64,000 nucleotides of DNA from Muribaculaceae bacterium (GCA_017553785.1 JAFZKD010000111.1:1-64000); one strand, 5' to 3'. Shown: positions 17,290 through 26,997, counted from the first letter of the stretch. Numbers and translations: made by a program. Notes: generated by a model not told the origin, from the letters alone.

Positions 17290-19083
17290 ATGATGAAGAA
17301 ATTTATCCTTATTGTGTGTGGCTCATTTGTCGGAGCTTTTCTTGCGTTCCTGATTTTTTTATTCGTGGGAATGATTATGAGCTTTTCCATCATGGGATCG
17401 ATGTCCATGAAGGGCAATAAAGCCCCTGTTAGCATCGGCAAACACTCCATCTTGAAAATTGACCTTGGCACAACGATACAGGAGCGGGGCGATGTCGAGC
17501 CCATGGACATGATGTCTTTGTTGCAAGGCGAGGGCCTTCCCTCAACGTTGGGTTTGAACACCTTGATCTCGGCTGTCGAGAACGCGGCCCAAGACGATAA
17601 GGTGGATGGCATCTACATCGAGTGCAATGGTGTGAGTGCCGCTCCGGCAACGCTCGAGAAGGTGCGCCACACGCTCAAACAGTTCAAGAAATCCGGTAAA
17701 TGGATTGTGGCTTACGGCTACGAGGGTATCAATCAATCGGACTACTATCTGGCTAGTATTGCCGATAGCATCTTCCTGAACCCAGTAGGTGCGCTTGACC
17801 TTCATGGACTTGGCAGTGTGACGCCCTACATGAAGAAAATGTTTGATAAGATTGGTGTCGAAATGCAGGTTGTTCGTGTCGGTTCTTTCAAGAGTGCTGT
17901 TGAGCCTTATATGCTTGACGACATGAGCGAGGCCAACCGCCTGCAGCAAGAGCACTATCTGGGTGCCATCTGGAAAGAGATGCGCGACAGCATAGCCGCC
18001 GACCGCAAAATGACATCCGAGGCTTTGAACGCGTTGTGCGACAGCGTTCTTCTCACTTTTGACGCAAAAGATCTCGTCACGCTGAAACTGATTGATAAAT
18101 TGGTTTATGGCAACGAGATGGACGATATTCTTCGTGCAAGAACCGATGTGGACAAGAAAGATGATTTGAACTTTATAAGCCCTGAGGACCTTGCCTCAGA
18201 TGTTGAGGCAAGTGTGTTGGGTGACCACATCGCTGTTGTTTATGCCGTAGGTGAGATTTACAGCACCAGTGGCGACAGCAACGAGGACATCAATGGACAA
18301 GAACTGTCAAAGACCATTCTCAAACTCAAGGATGACGATAAGGTGAAGGGTATGGTGCTCAGGGTGAACTCACCCGGCGGTAGCGCTTTTGCCAGCGAGC
18401 AGATTTGGAAGGCCATCCAGGACTTCAAGGCTGCAGGCAAGCCGGTTGCCGTGTCAATGGGTGATTATGCGGCATCCGGTGGCTATTATATCTCATGTAA
18501 TGCCGACCGCATCTTTGCCGAGCGCACCACAATCACTGGATCGATCGGTATCTTTGGCATGATTCCTTCAGTCAACGAGTTGGTTGAGAACAAGCTAGGC
18601 GTCCACATGGCATCGGTAAAGACCAACGAGAACGCCGACATGGGTGCAGTGGGCAAGAAGCTCACGCCTGCCCAGTTAGCGGCATTGCAGAACATGGTGA
18701 ACCAGGGTTATGAGCTCTTCACCAAGCGTTGCGCTGATGGCCGCCACGTGAGTCAGGACTCCATCAAGAGCATTGCCGAGGGTCGCGTGTGGGACGCAGT
18801 CACCGCCAAGCAGATTGGACTGGTTGACGAGTTCGGTGGTATTAAGGAGGCTGTGGAATGGGTTGCCAAGAAGCTCAAATTGGGTGATGACTACAAGACT
18901 CAGAACTATCCTGCTATCAAGGATCCGTTCGAGGTGTTCCTCAACAAGTATATGGCGAAGAATTACCAAACCCGTTTGCAGCAGGAAATGGGGCCATTAT
19001 ATGATTATCACAAACGTCTTCAGCGCATCATGAACCGTGATCGAGTACTGTGCCTGATGCCTGAATCTGAAATTGCTTATTAA
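17290..19083 (+). CDS. sppA: signal peptide peptidase SppA, 67K type
   Basis: A 597-residue inner-membrane S49 serine protease that degrades leftover signal peptides. One N-terminal membrane segment is followed by two tandem S49 domains. The catalytic Lys is in VRVGSFKSAVEPY of the first domain (K201) and the nucleophile Ser in DYAASGGYYIS of the second (S396), as in the long E. coli type. Two adjacent ATG codons mark the start; the first is used. It leads a group with lpxK (46 bp), pnp and thiL. Confidence 0.95.
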   Translation: MMKKFILIVCGSFVGAFLAFLIFLFVGMIMSFSIMGSMSMKGNKAPVSIGKHSILKIDLGTTIQERGDVEPMDMMSLLQGEGLPSTLGLNTLISAVENAAQDDKVDGIYIECNGVSAAPATLEKVRHTLKQFKKSGKWIVAYGYEGINQSDYYLASIADSIFLNPVGALDLHGLGSVTPYMKKMFDKIGVEMQVVRVGSFKSAVEPYMLDDMSEANRLQQEHYLGAIWKEMRDSIAADRKMTSEALNALCDSVLLTFDAKDLVTLKLIDKLVYGNEMDDILRARTDVDKKDDLNFISPEDLASDVEASVLGDHIAVVYAVGEIYSTSGDSNEDINGQELSKTILKLKDDDKVKGMVLRVNSPGGSAFASEQIWKAIQDFKAAGKPVAVSMGDYAASGGYYISCNADRIFAERTTITGSIGIFGMIPSVNELVENKLGVHMASVKTNENADMGAVGKKLTPAQLAALQNMVNQGYELFTKRCADGRHVSQDSIKSIAEGRVWDAVTAKQIGLVDEFGGIKEAVEWVAKKLKLGDDYKTQNYPAIKDPFEVFLNKYMAKNYQTRLQQEMGPLYDYHKRLQRIMNRDRVLCLMPESEIAY

Positions 19084-19129
19084 TCATCACCATTAAATAA
19101 AAATCAAGGTCTAAAATCTCAAGGTAATA

Positions 19130-20245
19130 ATGGACCTTTCCAAGTTACTGAACAAGGAACAACGCAAGTCGATCATGGACGCACTCCTGACGCCGTTCTC
19201 ATGGGGGTACGGCGCTGGTGTGTGGCTGCGCAACACGGCATTCAACATGGGCTTGCTGCCTCAGGAGGAATTTGATGTGCCCGTCGTATCGGTGGGTAAC
19301 ATCACTGTGGGCGGCACTGGAAAGACCCCCCATGTGGAATACATTGTTGAGGCACTTTATCGCCGCTATCATGTGGCGGTGCTGAGCCGTGGCTACAAGC
19401 GCAAGACCAAAGGGTTTATCTTGGCAAGTAACAACATGACTCCACGCGACATCGGGGATGAGCCTTATCAAATCTACCGCAAGTATAGCGGGCTGATTAT
19501 CCTTGCCGTGTGTGAGAAACGTCGCAAAGGCATTCGTGAGCTCTTGCGCATCGATCCCGACATCAACCTTATCCTGTTGGACGACGGTTTCCAGCACCGA
19601 TATGTGAAACCCAAGGTCAACGTGGTGCTGGTGGATTACAACCGTCCGCCGTTTGAGGATAAACTGATGCCGTTGGGCACTTTGCGAGAACCCGCCGAGC
19701 GTCTGTTGCGATGCGACATGGTGGTCGTGACAAAATGTCCTAGTGACTTAAAGGCCATGGACATCAGGATGATTAAGAAAAACCTTGATTTATTCCCTTC
19801 GCAGCAACTGTATTTCAGTAATATCCGTTATGCCGACCCCATTCCTGTCTTCCCCGTACAGTCGCCGCAGTTCTCATCGCTGCAATGGTTGCGCGATGAT
19901 GATACGATTCTGTGTCTGACCGGCATTGCCACACCCAAACCTCTGGTGCGGTATCTGCGTTCATTCCCGGCTAAGGTCAAGGTGATGCACTTCGATGATC
20001 ACCACTTCTTCACCCGTCGCGACTTTTCGGACATCTTTAAGGTGTATAACGGACTTGAAGGGAAACGCAAGCTCATCATTACCACCGAGAAGGATGCGGT
20101 ACGCATCTTGAATAATCCTTACTACCCGCCAACGATGCGTAATTGCATTTATTATATTCCCATGAGGGTGGGATTCCTTGAGATGGAGGGACCCAATTTC
20201 ATTGAGAGCCTTGTTGAAAAGATCGACGAGCAAGGCGAGCCATGA
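19130..20245 (+). CDS. lpxK: tetraacyldisaccharide 4'-kinase LpxK
   Basis: A 371-residue membrane-associated kinase that phosphorylates the 4' position of the lipid A precursor, the sixth step of the Raetz pathway. It has the unusual LpxK P-loop VGNITVGGTGKTP (about residues 55-67), SRGYKRKTKGF, and LLDDGFQHRYVKPKVNVVLVD. Its presence shows the cell makes lipid A. It is 46 bp after sppA and about 49 bp before pnp. Confidence 0.96.
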   Translation: MDLSKLLNKEQRKSIMDALLTPFSWGYGAGVWLRNTAFNMGLLPQEEFDVPVVSVGNITVGGTGKTPHVEYIVEALYRRYHVAVLSRGYKRKTKGFILASNNMTPRDIGDEPYQIYRKYSGLIILAVCEKRRKGIRELLRIDPDINLILLDDGFQHRYVKPKVNVVLVDYNRPPFEDKLMPLGTLREPAERLLRCDMVVVTKCPSDLKAMDIRMIKKNLDLFPSQQLYFSNIRYADPIPVFPVQSPQFSSLQWLRDDDTILCLTGIATPKPLVRYLRSFPAKVKVMHFDDHHFFTRRDFSDIFKVYNGLEGKRKLIITTEKDAVRILNNPYYPPTMRNCIYYIPMRVGFLEMEGPNFIESLVEKIDEQGEP

Positions 20246-20294
20246 TCTAATCTATTAAAAAACGAATAACCATATCAAAAAGAAAGGAATGTTT

Positions 20295-21137
20295 ATGGCA
20301 AAAGAAACCAACTTGCTGGATATGATCCAAGAAACCAGCGAATACATTAAGAAACGCGTAAACAACAGACTCCCGAAGACTGCTATCATTTTGGGAACCG
20401 GTCTTGGTGCGGTGGTCGACCACATTGATATTGAGGTTGAGATTCCTTATGGTGAGGTGCCTAACTTCCCTGTCTCGACCGTCCAGGGCCATAAGGGCCG
20501 GCTCATCTTCGGCACGTTGGGCAACAAATACATCATGGCGATGCAGGGTCGTTTCCACTACTATGAGGGTTACACGATGCAACAGGTGACATTCCCCATC
20601 AGGGTGATGAAGGCGTTAGGTGTCAAGACCCTGTTTGTTTCAAACGCTTCGGGCGGTATGAACCCCGACTTCAAGGTGGGAGACCTGATGGTGATTACCG
20701 ACCACATCAATGTGTTCCCCGAGCATCCGCTGCATGGCAAGAATATCGATGAGTTGGGTCCGCGCTTCCCCGCCATGGTTGACGCCTATAGCCCCCGTCT
20801 CATCCAGATGGCACGTGACATCGCCAAGGAGAAGGGCATCCGCCTGATGGAAGGTGTCTATGTGGGCACCCAAGGACCCACCTTTGAGACTCCTGCCGAG
20901 TACCGCTACTTTTGGCGCATCGGTGGAGATGCCGTGGGCATGAGCACCGTTCCCGAGGTAATTGTGGCTCGTCATGGGGACATGGAGGTGTTCGGCATTT
21001 CAATTATCACCGATTTGGGCGTGGAAGGGGCTGTAGAAAAGGCTTCTCACGAGGAGGTGCAGAAGGCGGCAGCGGCCGCCCAACCTATTATGGCGATGCT
21101 CGTGAGGGAAATCATCAATCGTTTCGATGAGCAGTAA
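20295..21137 (+). CDS. purine-nucleoside phosphorylase
   Basis: A 280-residue trimeric-type PNP that splits inosine or guanosine with phosphate. Visible motifs are ILGTGLGAVVDHI (phosphate site), GRFHYYEGYTMQQVTFPIRVM, the VSNASGGMNPDFKVGDLMVITDHIN signature, and MSTVPEVIVARH. The ATG at 20295 is preferred to that at 20289 because an AAGGA lies at the right distance. A small GC hairpin follows the stop. Confidence 0.94.
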   Translation: MAKETNLLDMIQETSEYIKKRVNNRLPKTAIILGTGLGAVVDHIDIEVEIPYGEVPNFPVSTVQGHKGRLIFGTLGNKYIMAMQGRFHYYEGYTMQQVTFPIRVMKALGVKTLFVSNASGGMNPDFKVGDLMVITDHINVFPEHPLHGKNIDELGPRFPAMVDAYSPRLIQMARDIAKEKGIRLMEGVYVGTQGPTFETPAEYRYFWRIGGDAVGMSTVPEVIVARHGDMEVFGISIITDLGVEGAVEKASHEEVQKAAAAAQPIMAMLVREIINRFDEQ

Positions 21138-21179
21138 GCCTTGGAATGGCATAATAGACCGAGTTTTATCATGACAATT

Positions 21180-21197
21180 ACCGCCCCGACGGGCGGT
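21180..21197 (+). terminator. GC hairpin between pnp and thiL
   Basis: ACCGCCC/GGGCGGT with a CGAC loop, followed by GATTGTTT. It may end pnp transcripts or only partly separate thiL. Confidence 0.5.
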
Positions 21198-21223
21198 GAT
21201 TGTTTATCAGATATCATTTTGTT

Positions 21224-22276
21224 ATGAAAGAGACCGAAATATCGACTTTGGGAGAATTTGGATTGATAGACCACATCACCCGCTCATTTGCTGTACGCAA
21301 CGAGTCCACCCGTCGCGGGGTGGGCGATGACTGCGCAGTCATCAACTACGGCAAGGATCGTGAGACCTTAGTCACCACCGACCTGCTGCTCGAGGGCATC
21401 CACTTTGACCTGACCTACGTGCCCTTGATGCACTTGGGTTACAAGGCGATAGTGGTGAATCTGAGCGACGTGTATGCCATGAACGGCACGCCGCGTCAGG
21501 TGACCGTGTCGTTGGGTATCAGTAAGCGGTTCACCCTGGAGCACATCGAACAGTTGTACGAAGGCATGCGCATTGCCTGTGAGCATTATGGCGTTGACCT
21601 GGTGGGCGGCGACACGAGCGCATCGGTCACGGGATTGATCATCAGCGTGACCTGCTTGGGAGAGGCGGCAAAAGGAGATATCGTTTACCGTACCGGAGCC
21701 AAGGATACCGATCTCATCTGTGTGAGCGGCAACTTGGGTGCGGCCTATATGGGTTTGCAGCTGTTGGAGCGGGAGCGTCGCGTTAGTGCCGAAATGAAAG
21801 ATAAGGATTTCCAGCCCGACTTTTCGGGTAAGGAGTATATCATTGAGCGGCAACTCAAACCTGAGGCAAGGAGAGACGTGATTGAGGAATTGCATGAACT
21901 GGGCATCCGGCCGACCGCGATGATGGACGTGAGCGATGGCCTGTCCAGCGAGCTGCTGCACATCTGTAAGGATTCGGGAGTGGGTTGCAGGGTCTATGAG
22001 GACCGCATCCCTATCGACTATCAGACAGCCCTTATGGCCGAGGAACTGAACATGAATCTTGTCACTGCGGCCATGAACGGTGGTGAGGATTATGAACTCT
22101 TGTTCACCGTGCCTCTTGCTGACCATGACAAAGTCGAACGCATGAAGACCGCTAGGCTCATCGGCCGCATCACCAAGCCCGAACTTGGAGCCTATATGGT
22201 AACCCGCGATAATCAGGAACTCGCTATCCAGGCCCAAGGCTGGAATGCTTTCAAATCTGGCCCGGCCGAAGGGTAA
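21224..22276 (+). CDS. thiL: thiamine-monophosphate kinase ThiL
   Basis: A 350-residue PurM-fold kinase that makes thiamine diphosphate from thiamine monophosphate. It shows GDDCAVI near the N-terminus, TTDLLLEGIHFDL, the SDVYAMNGTPRQVTVSL metal/nucleotide motif, LVGGDTSAS, MDVSDGLSSEL and NGGEDYELLF. The start is the ATG at 21224; a TTG 24 bases upstream is a less likely alternative. It is the last gene before a strong terminator and a gene-free stretch. Confidence 0.94.
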   Translation: MKETEISTLGEFGLIDHITRSFAVRNESTRRGVGDDCAVINYGKDRETLVTTDLLLEGIHFDLTYVPLMHLGYKAIVVNLSDVYAMNGTPRQVTVSLGISKRFTLEHIEQLYEGMRIACEHYGVDLVGGDTSASVTGLIISVTCLGEAAKGDIVYRTGAKDTDLICVSGNLGAAYMGLQLLERERRVSAEMKDKDFQPDFSGKEYIIERQLKPEARRDVIEELHELGIRPTAMMDVSDGLSSELLHICKDSGVGCRVYEDRIPIDYQTALMAEELNMNLVTAAMNGGEDYELLFTVPLADHDKVERMKTARLIGRITKPELGAYMVTRDNQELAIQAQGWNAFKSGPAEG

Positions 22277-22299
22277 ACGTGTCTTTTGAGAATCCCTGC

Positions 22300-22344
22300 C
22301 GGATTGCAGGAAAGGTGTTGGACTTTCTGTAATCCGCTTTTTTT
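22300..22344 (+). terminator. Rho-independent terminator after thiL
   Basis: A 14-bp imperfect stem (CGGATTGCAG-AAAG and its partner, with one bulged G and one G-T pair) followed by seven T residues. Confidence 0.8.
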
Positions 22345-22514
22345 GTTTCAAATTCACGGTTTGAGTTAAAAATGTGGTTTCAAAATGACGCTTTTGGGTG
22401 CATTATTATGTTATTTCGATGATTTTTTGCCGATTTTTGCTAATTAGTGTTAAATATTGGCATTTTTTAATCGAAAAATTAGGATATAAAAAATATTTGG
22501 CGTTATATTTGCAA

Positions 22515-22666
22515 AGGTTTTCATGGTATTAGTTTTTAAGATTAAGGTAAATTGATTGTCGGGAGACAGGTAGATTTTTCCGAAATGTTTAAGGTTTATG
22601 TTAATGGTATTAGAAGGTTAATTAGTTAAAACAAGCCCTTGACGTCGAGTCAAGGACTTGCTTTTT
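22515..22666 (+). ncRNA. candidate small RNA 1
   Basis: A TATATTTG -7 box (22504-22511) is followed by about 150 nt without an ORF, containing a TGTC-GGGA-GACA hairpin near 22558-22569. It ends in a terminator (CAAG-CCTTGAC paired with GTCAAGG-CTTG, then CTTTTT, 22632-22666). The unit has its own start and stop signals and lies between terminated neighbours. No TTG at ideal spacing was found. I could not place it in a known RNA family. Confidence 0.45.
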
Positions 22667-22752
22667 AGGTATATACTTCACTGGTTTTAAATGGCTGTTT
22701 TGTTGTCATTTTGAACAACGTTTGTTAATAAACGTTAAAATCAATTTTGCCG

Positions 22753-22940
22753 TTAAACCTTCTATGTTTTATTTAGTCAATATAACAAATCAATGAAGAT
22801 TTATAGGCTTCAAACGATTAAAACTGACTTTTTCTTAATAATAAAACACTTCAACCTTGTGCCGAACTGCTGACGAAGCATCACTAGACACAGAACATAT
22901 AGGTCCCGCCTGACAAAAAAGTCTCGGGACTTTTGTTTTT
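22753..22940 (+). ncRNA. candidate small RNA 2
   Basis: The 3' end is supported by a terminator: GTCCCG (22903-22908) pairs with CGGGAC (22925-22930), followed by TTTTGTTTTT. The 5' end is weak: CAATTTTG (22742-22749) differs by one base from the -7 consensus and has a TTG 17 bp upstream. No ORF is present. Confidence 0.35.
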
Positions 22941-23042
22941 GTGCCAGCTCACAATAATAGTTTAATGTTAATCGCGATGCTCTAGCTATGTTTTTTTGAG
23001 CTCACCCGATATGACTGGGGAATGTGGATGCTTTTGTTTTGG

Positions 23043-23753
23043 TTACATTTTCAGATAGAAATCACCTGTCAGGGAGACGTATTCGCTGGTGAAGGCGCCA
23101 TCGTTGTGGGCTATGGTCAGTGTGTTCTCATGATAAGGGATATCGTGGCGTGAGAGCAACCATAGGATGCGCTTTGCAGCTCCGCCCTCAACGGGGATGA
23201 TACGGGTGAGACAGCATACTGGCAGCGAGGCAAAGGTTGCCGCCTCGATGATGGTGCCTTCGGCCTCGGTGGGCGAGATGAGCGCCAACGATCCGTCATC
23301 GGTCAGTCGTTGGGCCGCACCCTCGATGAGTTGGCGGTAAGAAAGCGTCGCAGTGTGGCGTGCTAACGTGCGCGCCGCATCAGGTGGCAGCAGGCTATCG
23401 GTGAAGTAGGGTGGGTTAGAGACAATCAGGTTATAGCTCTCACGGCTTCCCAGCTTGTTGAAATCCTGCAATTGGGCTGTGAGCCGATCGCTCCAGGGTG
23501 AGTTGGCGAAGTTTAGTGCCGCTTCCTCGATAGCTCCCGGGTCGATGTCGATGCCCTTGATGAGTGCGTGCTCGTTGCGCTGCGCTACCATCAAGGCTAT
23601 CACACCGCAGCCGGTCCCCACGTCGAGCACGCGTTGCGCCCCGCAGACAGGGCACCATGCCCCCAGAAGGACACCATCGGTGCCCACTTTCATCGCCGTG
23701 CGGTCATTCACGACCGCAAACCGCTTGAACCTAAATATCTTTTCTCTTCCCAT
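23043..23753 (-). CDS. trmN6: tRNA1(Val) (adenine(37)-N6)-methyltransferase family protein
   Basis: A 236-residue class I methyltransferase of the YfiC/TrmN6 group, which methylates A37 of tRNA1(Val). It shows the N-terminal FRFKRFAVVNDRTAMKVGTDGVLLGAW, the SAM motif RVLDVGTGCGVIAL, and the catalytic NPPY of adenine-N6 enzymes (IVSNPPYF). The ATG at 23753 (MGREKIF) is chosen over an upstream TTG because the promoter box TATCTTTG (23770-23763) would otherwise overlap the coding start; the predicted leader is only about 6 nt. Confidence 0.88.
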   Translation of the reverse strand: MGREKIFRFKRFAVVNDRTAMKVGTDGVLLGAWCPVCGAQRVLDVGTGCGVIALMVAQRNEHALIKGIDIDPGAIEEAALNFANSPWSDRLTAQLQDFNKLGSRESYNLIVSNPPYFTDSLLPPDAARTLARHTATLSYRQLIEGAAQRLTDDGSLALISPTEAEGTIIEAATFASLPVCCLTRIIPVEGGAAKRILWLLSRHDIPYHENTLTIAHNDGAFTSEYVSLTGDFYLKM

Positions 23754-24029
23754 TTCTGTCGGCAAAGATAGCTATTTTGTCGATACTTTTTGGGCGTGTT
23801 AGCACTGGTTTTTAACACGATGGCATGATTTTTGCATTTCGGAGGAGCATGCTATATTGTTAAAAATGTTACATTTAGCATTTTTTCACTATCAAAAAAA
23901 GCACTTGTATCACTTTACTTTATAACTTGCGGCAGTTTTAAAAGATTTTTATACAGTTCTTAAACTTTTTAAAAGTATTGTGGTCTAAAAGACAAACGAA
24001 ATTAATGGATTTTTAAAACGTAATTGATT

Positions 24030-25235
24030 ATGAAGTACCGACTTTTAACATTGTTAGGCTTGCTGGCGTTTTCCGCCGGATCGATGATGCAGGCCCAGGA
24101 CTATGACGACATCTATTACGATGCGTCCAAGTCCTCAACAGGTACGACCAAGGAGAAGACTAAGGTCGTTAAGCCTGTTAAGACGATCGCTGTTTATGGC
24201 GATGTGCCAGAAACCTATAAGGTGACGGCCCAGAGTAATTACCGCGTTGAACGTGATGAGGACGAGTACAACCGCCATGGTGAGTATGCGCCCCAGTATG
24301 AGGTGGACATCAACGGCGATACTGTCTATTATGATGAGGAGACATTCGCCAACACTCGTCGCATTGAACGCTTCTACAACCCTGACGTCGTGATCCTGAG
24401 CGATGATGATGACCTCGTGGAACTTTACTATGACGAGTCTCCCACAATTAATCTGTTCATAGGTGACGATTGGGGATTTGGTCCCTCCTATGGATGGGCT
24501 TCGTCATACTATTCCTGGTATACCTATGACTCATACTATCCTTGGTATTACGGATGGTATGGCCCTTGGTATTATCCTTGGCGTTATGGCTGGTATTCTT
24601 CCTATTATTGGCATGGATATTGGAATTATTACCGTCCCGGTTGGATTCATGGTTGGGATCACTGGGCATGGGATGGCGGTTGGCATAATCATGGCTACTG
24701 GAATGATCATCATAACAGGCCTATCTACAATAACAGTCATTCAGGAACAAGTGTCGACAGACGTCGCGTTGGGCTTGCCACTAATCGTAATGGGCGTGGT
24801 CGTGTAGATGCTGCTGCACCACATACTAACCGCAACAGTATCGCAGCCCGTGGCGCTGACCGCACCAGCCGCAGTGGTGTGGGTACTGCAACGAATCGCT
24901 CCCGTGGCGGATATGCCTCCAGTCGTGGTGGCGGCAATATGGGATCGCGCAACAGTAGTGGCGTGACACCCCGCAGCAGTGGCTCTGTATCTCGCTCTTC
25001 TGGCGGTTCTCGCTCATATAGCGGCAGCTCAGGCTCTTATAGTGGAGGCCGTTCGTCCAGCAGCTCATCGAGTGGTAGCGCTTGGCGTGGTAGCCCCAGC
25101 TCAAGTTCCGGCTCCAGCTATAGCGGTGGAGGCCGTGGTTCAGGTGGCGGCAGCTATAGCGGCTCAAGTGGCGGTGGCAGCAGCCATAGTGGCTCTTCAG
25201 GTGGCTCTTCAGGAGGTGGCGGACGTCGTCGCTAA
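24030..25235 (+). CDS. secreted aromatic-rich and Ser/Gly/Arg-rich low-complexity protein
   Basis: A 401-residue exported protein of unknown function, starting at the ATG at 24030. It has a signal peptide (MKYRLLTLLGLLAFSAGSMMQAQ), then about 120 acidic residues rich in Tyr and Asp (YDDIYYDAS). Residues about 145-235 are dominated by Trp, Tyr, Gly and His in short repeats such as YPWYYGWYGPWYYPW. The last 160 residues are Ser, Gly and Arg with almost nothing else, ending GGGGRRR. The two tail types look like an aromatic sticker region and a flexible basic tail, which is inference. It is followed 84 bp later by a FadL-like outer-membrane protein. Confidence 0.7.
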   Translation: MKYRLLTLLGLLAFSAGSMMQAQDYDDIYYDASKSSTGTTKEKTKVVKPVKTIAVYGDVPETYKVTAQSNYRVERDEDEYNRHGEYAPQYEVDINGDTVYYDEETFANTRRIERFYNPDVVILSDDDDLVELYYDESPTINLFIGDDWGFGPSYGWASSYYSWYTYDSYYPWYYGWYGPWYYPWRYGWYSSYYWHGYWNYYRPGWIHGWDHWAWDGGWHNHGYWNDHHNRPIYNNSHSGTSVDRRRVGLATNRNGRGRVDAAAPHTNRNSIAARGADRTSRSGVGTATNRSRGGYASSRGGGNMGSRNSSGVTPRSSGSVSRSSGGSRSYSGSSGSYSGGRSSSSSSSGSAWRGSPSSSSGSSYSGGGRGSGGGSYSGSSGGGSSHSGSSGGSSGGGGRRR

Positions 25236-25319
25236 ACTAACAATCCTGTCACTCACACATTTTATATAGACACACACACATTGTGTTAGTTAATGACTAA
25301 TCTCAAAATATTAGAAGTT

Positions 25320-26945
25320 ATGAAGAAGATAGTTTTTGCCTTCTTGTGCGGTCTTCCTCTTATGATAAACGCTCAGGATGCCTTTGATGTCCTGCAGATG
25401 TCTCAAAACGAACTCCGTGGAACATCGCGTTTCCAGTCAATGGCTGGCGCATTCGGAGCCCTCGGTGGTGATCTCTCGACGCTCACCCAAAACCCGGCAG
25501 GTATCGGTGTATATCGCAACTCCGATTTGGGTATCACCTTCAGTCTGGACTTTAACAGCTCCAAGGCTGGCGTGACCAAGCTGAATGAGACCAAATTCAA
25601 CGTGAACAACGTGGGTTATATAGGCGCGATCCGTCTGGATAGCGAGGCTGTTCCCAATCTGAATTTTGGATTCACATACAACCGTCTGCAGTCCTTTAAT
25701 CGCCATTACACTGGTGGCGTGGGAAACATCCAGACCTCGATGAGTAACTTCATCGCCGATGAATTTGTGAACGTCCCGGGCTTTAATGCAGGCGACCTGT
25801 ATTGGACCGATGACTTTAACCCCTATTTTGACGAGTATGCTCCCTGGGCCGCTGTCACTACATTTGATATGAAGACCAACAACGGAGGATACGTGGGCAT
25901 TATTAACGCTGGTGACGGGTTCATGCAAGGCCTTTACGGATATGGTACTACTGGTAATGCCTACTATGAGGTGGATGAGCGTGGCCATGCCGACGAGTAC
26001 AATATCGCTTTCGGCGGTAACGTCGCCAACAAGTTGTATTTTGGCCTTGACTTCGGTATCCTCGACTTGGATTACAAGAGCTACCAGGCTTATGAAGAGG
26101 ACTTGGACAATGCCTATATCATGACTGATGACGAGGATTTGTTCCAGAGTCCGATTGACAACCAGAACACACGTGCCGATTGGGGCTTGTACAACTACCT
26201 CCATAGCGAGGGAACTGGTGTGAATTTCAAGCTGGGTCTTATCTGGAAGCCTGTTCAGGAACTGCGTATCGGTGCCGCATTCCATACTCCCACCTACTAT
26301 GATATGCGTGACACCTATTATGTGAGTGCCAAGTTGAATGCCTATCAGGATAACAACCTGCTCTATCGCGCCGACAAGGGTAGCAATGATGGCTATAATT
26401 ATTCAGGCACCTACACTTTAAGTACTCCCTGGCGCTTCATAGGTAGCTTGGCTGGAGTAATCGGTACCAATGGCATCATCAGCCTCGATTATGAGTATGT
26501 GGCTAACGAGACGATGCGCATCGGTGATGACCGTGGTGACAACTACACAGATGTGACTAATAAGGTCAAGGATTATTTCAAGCCTTCGCACATCATCCGC
26601 ATCGGTGGTGAGTACCGTGTGAACCCCAACTGGAGCCTGCGTGCCGGTTACAGCTACAAGACCACACAGGTTGAAAAGGGTGTTGACGAGTACGAATACA
26701 ACATCGCTACTGTGGGTACCAATCCCACTTACCAGTATGACAACACTGTGCAGAACATCACCTGTGGTGTGGGTTACCGCTACAAGTCGTTCTATACCGA
26801 TCTGGCCTATGTCCACAAGATGCGTGAGAGCGTGTATAACGCATTCTCTCCCATTAACGACAACTACGGCTATGAGCCAAACGTCAGTGCCGACGTGACA
26901 GATCACAACAACCGTATCTCGCTCACATTGGGCATGAGATTCTAA
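25320..26945 (+). CDS. outer membrane protein transport (OmpP1/FadL-like) family protein
   Basis: A 541-residue outer-membrane beta-barrel with a signal peptide cut after INAQ. The N-terminal plug signature is typical of the Bacteroidota FadL-like group often annotated as hemin receptor: NELRGTSRFQSMAGAFGALGGD, then LTQNPAGIGVYRNSDLGITFSL. Alternating aromatic/hydrophobic strands run to a C-terminal SLTLGMRF, ending in Phe as expected for barrel assembly. The ligand is unknown. The start is the ATG at 25320. A strong terminator follows at 26998-27040. Confidence 0.85.
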   Translation: MKKIVFAFLCGLPLMINAQDAFDVLQMSQNELRGTSRFQSMAGAFGALGGDLSTLTQNPAGIGVYRNSDLGITFSLDFNSSKAGVTKLNETKFNVNNVGYIGAIRLDSEAVPNLNFGFTYNRLQSFNRHYTGGVGNIQTSMSNFIADEFVNVPGFNAGDLYWTDDFNPYFDEYAPWAAVTTFDMKTNNGGYVGIINAGDGFMQGLYGYGTTGNAYYEVDERGHADEYNIAFGGNVANKLYFGLDFGILDLDYKSYQAYEEDLDNAYIMTDDEDLFQSPIDNQNTRADWGLYNYLHSEGTGVNFKLGLIWKPVQELRIGAAFHTPTYYDMRDTYYVSAKLNAYQDNNLLYRADKGSNDGYNYSGTYTLSTPWRFIGSLAGVIGTNGIISLDYEYVANETMRIGDDRGDNYTDVTNKVKDYFKPSHIIRIGGEYRVNPNWSLRAGYSYKTTQVEKGVDEYEYNIATVGTNPTYQYDNTVQNITCGVGYRYKSFYTDLAYVHKMRESVYNAFSPINDNYGYEPNVSADVTDHNNRISLTLGMRF

Positions 26946-26997
26946 TCAAGATGATTTTTACCCGGAAATTACGTTTATAAAATTCATTAACTGAATG

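Larger units (their letters stand above)
22277..23042. other. Gene-free stretch with two candidate small RNAs
   Basis: 766 bp without a credible reading frame, AT-rich and full of stops. It holds the thiL terminator, then a promoter-terminator pair (22504-22666), then a second terminator at 22903-22940 with no gene upstream of it. The last 100 bp before trmN6 show nothing recognisable. Confidence 0.6.

Noticed and set aside
21368..22357. 329-codon open frame on the minus strand
   Set aside because: Antisense shadow of thiL; composition is not protein-like and it crosses the thiL terminator.
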